Source: Phoenix dactylifera (lineage: Eukaryota > Streptophyta > Magnoliopsida > Arecales > Arecaceae). Taken from it: 64,000 nucleotides of DNA. Position numbers and translations under genes: made by a program. The DNA is taken from contig NC_052405.1 in assembly GCF_009389715.1 (NCBI RefSeq), positions 8,039,194 to 8,103,193 of the forward strand, written 5' to 3'. How positions within the stretch are numbered: the stretch's first letter is position 1; each line of letters opens with the position of its first letter. A model generated the notes under the pieces. It was given only the letters and a program-made list of their open reading frames with translations. It did not search any database and was not told where the DNA came from. Below, one piece after another: positions 30,357-41,025 of this stretch.

Positions 30357-31282
30357 TGATTAAAGAGAAAGTCCCCTAATAATAAGTGTTTAATTCATAT
30401 CTCTGAATAATTATATTCATGGAAACCAAGAAAGTCCACATCATGAAGAAACTTAAGCACATGAAAGAAAGATGCGGGTTACTCCTGTCATTTCCAAAAC
30501 CTCGGATCCTTTTCATGAACTGCCTACATAAAATAAATTAAGCCACTATCTTTGCTTGATGAGTTCGTGACCCCATTGAACTCCTAATCATCTCCACCTC
30601 CTGTAAACAAGGAATTAGTGCCAATAAACGAGCATAAATAAACTTCTTTTAAGTGCCATGTTCTCTCATGCTCCAAACCGATTAAAAGCATGCATGAAAA
30701 AGGAATGCCCATGTAGCCACGTAAAGTGTTTGGGGTGGGCGAGGGCTCTACGGACTTCCACCAACCAATTAGCTTTGCAGTGCCATTACCTCGGGTTCTC
30801 TGAGCTCTCTCACGAAAAAGCCCAAACAAGAGCTTTTTGGGTGTGGTTAGGCTCCTGTTTGTTTCGACCAAAACCGGATTTATGGCCGTGATGATTGCAT
30901 GAGGACATGGCTTTGGGCCTAACTGCATAAGCTTGACATTGACACCAAAAGAAGCTTATTTGAATAGATTTAAGGATCCTACTCTCGTCTTGTGGCTAAT
31001 CATGGTTATAATGTGGATTAAGCGAGAACAAAGTGAGGTATGTGGCCCATTATGTTGCCTATGTGCCAAGCTAATAATGTTAATGGCATCAGAGCAGCTC
31101 ATGGTTTAGGTAGTTGCCTGTAGGAAGACTGCAGGCATACGTGGGTTGGGAAGACTTGGGCCTCATCCATACTCGTTTCAATTTGGATGTAGCCTGAGCC
31201 ATGGCCCCGAGTTAACAACAAGCTACAGTTAGTCATGTTTCAAAACAAATACCTATTTAAGTTGATTAAACTAAACTGAGAT
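28996..31282. other. Gene-free stretch after the NAC gene
   Basis: I see no supported gene. The part 29200-29640 is GC-richer with several overlapping short frames on both strands but no recognisable domain. A pure TA microsatellite lies at about 30300-30352. The rest is AT-rich unique-looking sequence. Confidence 0.5.
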
Positions 31283-31419
31283 TGTGAGGATCCTATGCGG
31301 ACGTATGTTTAGTCCCACATCGATTATTTGCTGGATAGATCTTGGATACATATACAGAATCAAAAAACTCAAATAATACTTTTCGACTAATCTTTTTCGG
31401 TGAGATTCTGGATGTTGTT
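31283..31419 (+). mobile_element. Degraded LTR of the 137-bp family
   Basis: It begins TGTGAGGATCC and follows the solo LTR at 26653 through the words TTTAGTCCCACATCG, ATAGATCTTGG and GTGAGATTCTGG. Its last bases have decayed and there is no clear target duplication. No primer site follows, so it is a solo or truncated copy. Confidence 0.7.
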
Positions 31420-32950
31420 GATGAGTGAATGGGTTGTGAAGAACTATAGAAGTTCATGGTCCTCGCCATCAAAAAAAAATTAGATTGGATTTAGTTATAA
31501 CCAACTAAAGGTCTATTTGGTTTGTTGTGAATGGATTGAGTGAGAGCCAGCAATCTCGATCTTCTGGACCGGAGTCAATTTAGACCATTTTTCTCATTCA
31601 TGGTCATTTCGAGAATTAAATTCGATTCCACTTCAGACCAACCAAGCACCCGAAGAGAGTTGCATTGGGCTAGACTGACTTTGAATGCCTAATTACAAGC
31701 AAGCAAACAAACCCTAAACTTAATTAACATGCATCCTTCTCCATAACCATCCAAACCAATAAGCGTGACAGGAGCTTTGGAATCAGCCTATTAGCCCACC
31801 AATTTTTGCATGGATATGGCTTAGTATTTGAGATACCATATGAATGTATGAAGAGAGGGCTCCTCTTGTGAATTGATGCCATGTCCATCAATCTTGGCTC
31901 CTATAGCCAACAAGTGAATTTTGCAACTCAATAACATAAAAAGCAGGCTTGCACTAGATCTAGCATCCAGTTCATTTTTCTTGGTAAACTGGCTACACTT
32001 TATATCATGAGTATAAATAGAGTCTCTAAGATTACCACAATAAAATGTTGCTCGAAGTGCTGCTGTGTGAAAACGAGCAGTGCTTTGTAAATATGGAGGT
32101 TGTCTGTGCAAAAGAATAATTCACCATCTCTTTGCACGAATCTACCATTGGATTGCGTAATAGTCACTTCAAAATTTGTGCAAATATAAGTATAAAATAG
32201 TTTGGAGTGCTTTGAAAACTGTGCATATAATGATCCAACAATTGGCCTTACAAAATAAGATCAATCATTTTTTATGGGAAAGATAAAGTCAAACCCAAAT
32301 ATAGATTGTTTGGAACCACCAAAGTAACATGCTTTGTCTGCCAAGGATATGAAGAAGAAGCGGCTAGGCGCGCATCAGTCCTTTAGAAATCCAACGACAG
32401 CTTTCAAATATTCTTCCAGCCATATTTTGATTTTAGTTGCCTGAAGTTTGCTTGTTGGTTGCATAATCGGTGCCTGCCCAAGTTGTATGAAGTTTTGTTA
32501 CGGAGATAATGAGGGTTAAAATGCTGCTAACCTTTGACAATTAGAAATTGACCATATCTCATGGCATAATCCAAATCAACTTATTTGCTAAGCTCTTTAA
32601 TCGATAATGGATATTGTGTACTGGTGTATACCATATTTTAGAAGTCGATATAGCTAAATATGTGTATTGACTTGTTAAATAACTAATTTACTTGATATGT
32701 TTATTAAGCCATATAGTAATGTGCTATAATTTTTTAAAAATTTTTTAATTATGAAACTGACTCCGCGTTAGTTAAAAAAATAAATTGTGACTTTTGAATT
32801 TTTTATTTAAGATGTGCGCTAAAAAAATTGTGGCAAAATAAGTAGCTGTACTTTTTTTTTTTTCTCGATCTCTAATGTCTGCCCATATTATTTTTTTGTT
32901 CCCATAGATTCATTTTAAAGAGTAATTATTCCGTTTTTGCTGCCGTTCTC
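31420..32950. other. Gene-free stretch
   Basis: Nothing supported. A possible small inverted-end element lies at about 31506-31651 (ends like GGTCTATTTGGTTTG and its approximate complement), too weak to call. Confidence 0.4.
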
Positions 32951-32964
32951 TCTTATTCCGTATA

Positions 32965-33202
32965 AATGAATTCAAGTATAAATATAATTTTTCTCATCGA
33001 TATTCGCCATTCGTTTTCAGATAAACGGTTTGGATTAACCATTTTCCAACTGGTCGTTCCCGGATATTTTTATCCCCAACGATTCCTCTCTCGTTTGCTG
33101 GCAACCCGCGGCGACCTCCTCCGCCGGCGTTCCAGCGACGTCGTCGGCGTGGTTCTTGCCGGGATTAGCATTCCGGCGACAAAACGATCTGCTCACAACC
33201 TG
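32965..33202 (+). other. Probable 5' UTR exon of the PSMG4-like gene
   Basis: A GC-rich block (especially 33100-33195) in AT-rich surroundings ends in a good donor (CCTG/gtgtgag) on the same strand as the PSMG4-like coding exons. The next acceptors are at 34187 or 34195, just before the start codon at 34209. This layout is inferred from composition and splice sites only. Confidence 0.4.
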
Positions 33203-35230
33203 GTGTGAGCCCCCTCTCTCTCTTGCTGATCTCTTCCTATTTCTACTTCAATCTCTGCAATAACTTGGAACCCTAGTTACCGGTTGGATTAGAATTTCAT
33301 TTCTTTTTACTCTATCCGTATTTGATTGCTGTTTTAGTTCTTTTCTAATTTTTAATTGGAAAATGTTGGATAAATTGCGGAAGAATGCGAATGCTTTCTT
33401 CTTCAAGAAAAGTTGAAACTTTTCATGCGAGAATGAAGAATTTCCTTGAGGCTAAACAAAAGATAGATATTGGGATAACCTATAACGATAAGAACTCTTA
33501 GGAAATGTTAATAGAAGCTAACTGTATGATGCAATCCTGAAAAAAAAGAACCCGTGATTCCATCTCACTTGCGCTTGAACCTGCTTTTTGTCCAAATTCT
33601 TTGCTAACTTTGTTCTTTCTGGATCTTAAATTTTCTAAATTTGATGTGATGACTGCATTCTGACTTTCAATTATACTATGGCTTGTTCTCAGTATCTTAT
33701 TTTAACACTGATACGGGAACGAGAAACTTTTTGGTGGAGCTGTCAAGTGGCATGCCAATTACCCTTATTACTTGGGCTGCAATGAACCGAGCTGCTCACT
33801 AAAAGGTTTGGATTTTGCTTCTGTATCGTTCTTGTTCAAACTCATTCAAATAAAAAAGTTCAAGCTTAAGCTGCATTTGTGCAAAGCATTTTCTTCTTTG
33901 GATGGGTCAAAAGCTAAGCTTGAACAAATATATCTGAGGTTAGCTCAAAGTTGAGTCAATCTTAAACATCATCTTATTATATTGTGTTATGATGAGCATA
34001 TTAGAGGAGACAATATGCAGTACCCTCGAAGTAAATTTTCATTCATTTGATTTTGATTGTTCCAATATATGGTTCATGTTTCTTGTATGCATTACTTTCG
34101 ATTTCCTCTTTCTTCAAAGTCATGGTTTTGTGAATTGCCTTATATAGTTGTATAATGTCTAACCAAATTATTTTTTTTTCATTCCAGCACTTACAGGTTC
34201 ATTTGTGTATGGCATCAGAAGAGTTAAACAGAGATTTTTCAGCCCTGCATATTAGTACAGAGCCCAATGCAATGGGAAAGGCTCACTGGAAAATCAAGCA
34301 GTGGAAAGGGATGTACAGATCACATGTTTTACTGAGGATTTGCATGATCTCACACTTCACTTTCAGATCATAAGGCTCACAAAGCAGGTGATTCTCTGTT
34401 CTAGCACATTGCATGTATACTTGGTCATGTACCTCCATTATCATATACTCTACTGCTCGGCTTGTGGGTCATAATGTTGACTCTCTTGCTTTTGTCTTTT
34501 TGCTGGGTTTAGTGTTTAGTGTTGTTTTGCCGAATTTAGCTGTTACTAAGGTTCTTATATCATGATAGAATAAGCCATCTTCTTTTCTGAGAGTGTAAAT
34601 GGTGCAGAGAGAGCACCAAAGAAACTTTATTAAAAATCATAAAGAGGAAATGTTGAAGAAGCCATCTTCTTATATGTCTGCCACTCATGAAACTCATTTT
34701 TTTTTTTGAATTTATTTCTAGCTATTCTATTGGTGATATTGATTGAATATACATTGGTTGAGAAACCAGCTTTTATCTTAGCAGTCTTATTTTCTTTAAT
34801 GCTGAATAATACTATGTTTTATGGTATTTTTTATATTTACTATCAATTTACATGCGCCCATGACTACTGGTCTTTAGCTCTATACTTCTTTTGCTCATAT
34901 GTCAATTGCAAACTCCTTAGATTTTTATTCACACATTCTCTCAAATTTTTAATTTATTTACATGTGATCATAAACTCTAGCATTCTGCCCGACGCCATCA
35001 AAACATACCCAAGAACCATCTATTGTTGGTTTCAGCTTACTGTTTCAGTTTGATGGAGAAAAACCAAAAGTGTCAGTCAAAAATAAAATATATTAGCTGA
35101 AAATGTTGAAACAAGATGTGCGAAGAAAGGAACAAGGAAATATACAAGCCTCTTGGCTTGAAGTGGACACCTTTGCATCTATGTTACAAAAAGCATTACA
35201 TATTGATTGGAGAAAACTAAGCATCCAAAT

Positions 35231-35435
35231 CAAGATTCGCCGTCTCGGTATCGGATCCCGTATTAGTATCATTTTATTACAGTATCGATATGTGGTACGG
35301 TATGAGACGGCAAGACGTACCAAGTATTGATACCGTACATGATTGCATACTAATTTAGTACCGATACTGCACGGTGTGCTCGGTATGGTACAGTATATCT
35401 AGTACAGTATGGTACTGACCGGTATAGAAACCTTG
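35231..35435. mobile_element. hAT-like MITE, 205 bp
   Basis: It begins CAAGATTCGCCGTCTCGGTA and ends as the approximate complement of CAAGGTTTCTATACCGGTCA. It is filled with GGTAC/GTACC-type words. Near-identical 8-bp flanks, ATCCAAAT at 35223-35230 and ATCAAAAT at 35436-35443, fit a hAT target duplication. It has no coding capacity and sits in the large intron of the PSMG4-like gene. Confidence 0.65.
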
Positions 35436-36361
35436 ATCAAAATCTTCACCTCCATTGCCTATCAAAATATTGAACAAATAATAAATAAATTCTCCGGATA
35501 ATCATAAACCTTGATTGTTATATGCTATGAGCCTACGCAACAAACTGGAATGTTATAAAAAAATTTCATCTCTATACTCAATATAAATTTATTGTCAAAG
35601 AAATGGACATAGATTCCTTATTCAACTTTCTTAATCTGGGTTGAATAAGTTATGTTTGGTTGTGTTTTGGAGAATTCTTAATCTTTAAGATTTTGGGAGT
35701 ATCTTTCAAGGAGCTTAGAGCAGAAGAGGGTAATAGAAACTAAACCCAGATGTCAGTTTATGGTTGTCTGTTATTCTTATGCTGGAAATGTCTATTCAAC
35801 CAATTGTAACTGTTCTCACATGCTTGCTTAGCAATTACTCCTTTCTTAGTGATCTAAATAGACTAAATGAACAAAAATTTTCTTCTCGAAGTAGAATGTT
35901 TTGATCTAAATGATTCAATCCTATCTTTGGTACCTATCCTATCCAATTACATTTGTGTAACTTTTTGGATTTTCATTTGTCATCTTGACTAGATAAATCC
36001 AAAATTATAGTGTAAGAATGAATTTAACTTCGAAAATTTCTAAGAACTAATCAGTGATGCAAGATAATCTTATCACTAGGTAGTGATTGAGAATGACTTA
36101 AATTTCTACTCGAGATCAAATCAGGCAAAATGTTACTAGCCTGAATTGAAATCGAGTGCCAGGTGAGTAGTGCTTTCAAAAACATAGGGAGCAAGATTGA
36201 CGAAGAAACATAAGTATAAAATACAATAAAGTAATAGAAAATGAAAAGCATAATTCATTGCAAAGTTTCAAGAAAAAGAAAAAAAGCCTAACTACATCTC
36301 TCAAAATAAATAAATAATAGAAGTGTTTGAAAAGTTTCAACAAAATAAGATTGGATTTGGT

Positions 36362-37042
36362 ACAAGGTTGTCAAAAGCAAAATCTGCCCTAAGGGCAATA
36401 GGACCCTTATATCGCTTGAGATGCTAAGCGCCAATAAGGGGCCCTCCTGAAGAAAGCAAGGTGCTATTTAAAAAGTTTGATAAATATATTTAAAAAAAAT
36501 ATTGTATATATCTGGAGATGATACAAGGGTTATAAGATTAGTTATTCAAGTTCTATTATCAAACATCATAATTATCTTGTACATCAGATGTCATGTTTCA
36601 CATCTTTCAAAATATCATATTGAAATATCACTTTCTAGGTCATGTTTTTAAACAAAAGTTAGTAAAAATAAATGACCAGGCATCCTTTATTAGCATCAAA
36701 ATTCAAACATGAGAGCAAAACACCACTTCCCAAAACATGTTTGAAGCTTCTAAACAAAACATAACACAAGAAGAATTATTTAACATCCTAGAGGAGCTCT
36801 TTATAAGGACTCCGGTAAACCTCAAAATAAAGCTAATAGAGCTCTAACAGAATGGGCAAGAAAAAGATAGGAAGAATACTGTTGGACATTGGAGAGACAC
36901 TTGCCAAACACCTCCTGCTTTATCCCGCTTAGGGGTTACCTTAGTAAATTTTTCTCGCTTGGGGACTTTTGAAGCTCTCGAGGGCATTCTTGCTTCACTT
37001 GAGCACCTAGGTGAGAGTGCTCGAAGTGCCTTTGACAACACT
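36362..37042. mobile_element. Candidate inverted-end element in the PSMG4-like intron
   Basis: The left end has GGTTGTCAAAAGC and the right end has the complement of GTGTTGTCAAAGGC. Inside are decayed CGCTT/AAGCG words in opposite orientation near each end. I could not find a matching target duplication. It is probably an old non-autonomous DNA transposon. Confidence 0.35.
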
Positions 37043-37734
37043 GGTTTGATAGATATATTAGTAGAATGGGTGCTGATGGATAAAATATCGAAAACACAAA
37101 GAAGCAAGGTCAGGAGTTGGAACAAGATCCAGTGCAAGTGAGGCACCCAATGTTTTGGCTACTCTCTCTTCTCTCTCAAGAAAGGGAGGGACACGCACTG
37201 GCACTGTAATTAGCTAGGCTCAGATTTTTGGAAAGTGCACCACCAAAAAATCAAACCTAAAACCTTTGGTTGCTAAGCAAAGGGGTGTGACTGCTGGAGC
37301 AAGCTCCAATTCACCCAATGTTTTAGCTACTTCAATTAAGAAATTTTGAAGTTTATCTCGAAATCTGAGTTATACTCCATAACCTAGCCCATCCTGATGG
37401 GATAGGACTTGGTTGTTGTTGATGCCATAACCTCAAGTCTGAGTTTTGTTAATGTGAGTGAAATTGCATATGCAAGGGAGGTATACATAGCTCATTTTTT
37501 CTGTACTTTCGTACATCAATAGATTGCATGGAAACCAAAACAGCTCATTTTTAAGTTTATTCTTCTATTTGAACAAGACAAACTTGTATGCCTAGCATGT
37601 TTTGGACTTGGCTTTGGACTTTATTAGAAGGAGTTAGATCAAGAATACTTAGAAGTTCTGCCTCAATTCCATCGCCATTTTCTGCAATTGTTTAGCCTCT
37701 ACGTATTGGATGGGCTGTTTATCATCGTTCCTCG

Positions 37735-38202
37735 TGGAGGTGCAACTGAATCGAGCCGAATCGAGTAGCTAGAGGCTCAAGCTCGACTCAATTCAAAATT
37801 CTTGGGCTTGAAACTCGACTCGAGGTCGATCGAACCTCAATATCCAAGCTTGAACTTGACTTAACCCGAAAAAAAGTAATACTCGAGATTGACTCGACTC
37901 GACTCGAATATCAATCGAGCCATACTCGAGCCCAAGTTTGAGCTCAAATTCAAGCCTTGATCATAATCAAAACATGCGGTTAAAAGAAAGTATAACATAA
38001 TATTATATTTAAAATATTAAATTAATGATATTTATTATAAATAAAATATAATATCTTCAAAAATATATGTACTCGACTAGGCTTGTGAGCTATTAAGCTG
38101 AGTATTTTGCTACTCGAGCTCGATAATAGTCGAGTCTACGTGAGCTTGGATCTAAACCAAGCTCGAGTAGTTCGTGAGCTGCTCGGCTCATTCGCACCCC
38201 TA
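37735..38202. mobile_element. hAT-like non-autonomous element rich in CTCGAG words
   Basis: The left end reads TGGAGGTGCAACTGAATCGA and the right end is the complement of TAGGGGTGCGAATGAGCCGA. The interior repeats GAGCTCGA/TCGAGC words in both orientations. The 8-bp flanks GTTCCTCG and GTTCTCCG match at 6 of 8. This matches a common plant hAT-type element that begins TAGGGGTGC. The GACTCG words inside are not the LTR palindrome. Confidence 0.6.
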
Positions 38203-39034
38203 GTTCTCCGGTGCTTTCTTGACAAGCATCTCTATTTGCTTACTGCCGATATTATAGATGGAGATTCCTTGAGTGGAATCTTTAATCTCCACATTATATT
38301 AATTCAACAAACATTCTCTGACTTACATCATCATTTTTTCTCGGTGTTTGATGCTGTATTTTTCTGTTAAAATCCCTAAAAATCTTGTCACCTTGCATAA
38401 GTCGTGCAGATCTATATATGGATTGGATGCAACTCCGCAAGGTTTCGGCATTTATATGCTGCTGCAACTGCTAGACTGTCAGCTACGTACTCTTATGATA
38501 CTATTGTAGTTGTTTTCTCTTCAAATATCCGGCGTTTATTCTGATAAATGAGATTTGGCAGAACAATGAAGTGGGTGTTCTTTGATTGGGGGCAGTTCTG
38601 ACAACACTGGGTCCGGCATTGCTCATCATTTAAGTATAATTACAGCTATGTAATGTTGATTTAGATGTTCTTTTGTTGACATGGTGACTGATGATTTGAT
38701 GCTTTCTGCCAGTACCGAGGACTGATCTTAGCATAGTTCTGGCATGCAATATACCAACAGACAGCCCCATGCTTGAGGTAATCTTTGATCCCGTTCTCTC
38801 ACAACAATACATAGGCACTTGAGCATCCACTTTTTGTAATATTTGGAGATTTCACCTTTTCTCTTACTTTTATTGGGGTGATGACAATTGCTGAATGCGT
38901 CTGTCCTAATGTATGCGTTTGTTGACTATAGATGACTGTACGTATAAGCACTTCTTTGATGAGCGATACTAGTGATCCAGGCAACTGCAGAGAGGAAACT
39001 GGTGGAGAAATTGAGGAGTCTGGGTTACATATGA

Positions 39035-41025
39035 CATCAACCTGAATAAATGCCTGTTACTTTGGCCTGACCTTGATAATTATAGTTTATGAAGTAAAAA
39101 AATATTTCTTGGTTTTCTTTACCATGTTTTTTCCTGTTTCTTCCATGAAACTTTAGGGCTACTAATAGGTTAGCTACAATATACTAAAACTAAGCACCTT
39201 GATTACATAAGATAGTTAAGGATTTTGTAAATTTGATAGCTGGTCTGAAGTCTGAACTGGTTCAGCCATCGGCAATTTTGCCATGACAACCTGATGGTAG
39301 TTACGTGGAAGAAAAGGTTTTGACTGGTAGAATGAGAATAGATATAGCTTCTGTTTTCTTCTTTCATGAATTGCTCTTGCAGAGCATCGAGTTTCAATGG
39401 CGTGCTCATCTTGTTATGGTAAACCTTTGGTGAACTGTTAAGGCTGCCAGAATGGTTATATCTATTATATATGCATCTATTATATATATATATATATATA
39501 TATAGTGGAGGTTTAGCTTGTGCAGAGCTCTTCATCCCTTGTATGAACAATTCATCCCTTGCATGAACAAGGGTTTTAATATGCTCGATCATCATTATAA
39601 TAATATAATAATAAAAATAAATAAGTATATACCTTATATAATAATATGATAATTATAATAAAATTAATAAGAATAACATATTATTCTAATAAAATTAGAT
39701 TAGAATAAATTGAAATTTAATATAAAATATTAATTTATTTATAAATTGATATTTTATATATGTATTTTAAAATTTATTGCTTAAGAAGCAACAGATATAA
39801 ATGACATTGGTATTGATGTGCCAGCGAGTATTAATAATGAGAGTTTCTTCAAGAAGGCTTTAAAGTACTCTATTCCCAATAATATTGGTCTTATAACATC
39901 AATATGTAGGATGGAAGTTTCTGAAAAATTATTGAAGCTTTCTTTTTTATTGGAATTTTGTATTTCAAGAATACTTGGAGAAAGGGGAAAAAATGATATT
40001 CTGTGTATCGCCCTGATGATATGCTAGTTGACTGCTATTTCTCAGAACTACACGGAATTGAGTTTGTCAGGAGTTTTACCAGAATGACCGCTATTTCTTA
40101 TTATAGTGAAAAAGTTGTCCAAGTCACTATCGACTGAATATATAATCATTCTTTAAATGTTGATTAAATTTCCAGCTAGTGCAAATTTGAATTCAAAAAG
40201 TACGAGTTTATTCAGTAATCAGCATGAAAGCTAAATGACGGTATATATTCCATCATTATAAAGGAATAACAGCCAAGATAACAGCTGCTAAACAAATACC
40301 AGCTAGTAATACACATAACAGTGTTTATTGTTTGTTTTTTTTTCCAGATTAAGGGCCGTTACTATTGTTAAAACTACACCATGTCCATAAATGGTCCAAG
40401 ATTAATGGTTCAAGATGCTAAAAATCAAAGTTTGGAATTTTCCGTATATGCGAAGAATTATATGCTGTTACCAATTAGTGCCGAATTATTGAACAAGGCA
40501 ATGTCGAATCTTTTGGTGGCAAGCACAAAAGGCTACGCTTCATTAAAAAAGGCTAAACGTTTCGGCCCGCCCATGTCTTATCACTTCATACTCCGGAATC
40601 TGGATTGGTTCTAATCGCAATCCCAAATGCAATCCTCCAGAAACGCCGTGTCCTTTTCGCTTCCAACACCAGTGTAATCCTGTCTTTTTCTGACCATCAA
40701 ACGCTTGTCCTCCAAACCCCAGGAGATGCCTCCAGCGTCCATTTTTTTTCCAGCATCAAATGGTCGGATGTCGTTGGATCTGCGCAGGATCCCGACCGTA
40801 GGCTTCCAATCCACTACTTCCCATTTAAGATTAGCCATGACGTGGTATCGCTATCAGAAGCCGACGCCGGTCTTCCCGTGTCTCCGATGGAATTCGGAAC
40901 ACGGTAGGTTCCTCCTGTCAGTTTCTAAAAAAGAACAGCACTGAAGTATCCTTCTCTCCTACCAAGCCTCTCTCTCTCACACACCTCCTCTTTCGTTTCT
41001 CTATAGGTGAGTTCTCGTAGCCACA
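39035..41025. other. Spacer before the BCKDH E1-alpha gene
   Basis: No supported gene. 39590-39780 is extremely AT-rich and a TA run lies at about 39480-39502. The 40600-41000 part is GC-richer and probably holds the promoter and leader of the first alternative exon of the next gene. Confidence 0.45.

Larger units (their letters stand above)
34209..39034 (+). pseudogene. PSMG4: PSMG4/PAC4-like proteasome assembly chaperone gene, frame broken as read
   Basis: Pieces of proteasome assembly chaperone 4, a helper of 20S alpha-ring assembly, occur in order. They are 34209-34387 (start MASEELNRDFSALHISTEPN, later VQITCFTEDLHDLTLHFQII), 38410-38477 (IYIWIGCNSARFRHLYAAAT), about 38572-38629 (GGSSDNTGSGIA), about 38713-38778 (SIVLACNIPTDSPMLE) and 38981-39034 (ATAERKLVEKLRSLGYI, stop). 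A likely 5' UTR exon ends at 33202. Two problems appear. In the first coding exon the start and the conserved later half lie in different frames, with a stop at 34253 in the later frame. The third piece only stays open if a weak acceptor (…GAAG, 38571) is used rather than the better one at 38561; using the better one gives a frameshift. It is either a decayed gene or an assembly error. The 4-kb intron (34388-38409) holds three inverted-end elements. Confidence 0.65.

Noticed and set aside
37735-38202. GACTCGACTCG words as a further block of the LTR palindrome
   Set aside because: They are overlapping direct GACTC repeats inside a hAT-like element, not the GAGTCGACTC palindrome, and have no phasing.
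40381-40944. Frames of 77-100 aa upstream of the E1-alpha gene
   Set aside because: No domain, overlapping in several frames, probably leader and promoter sequence.
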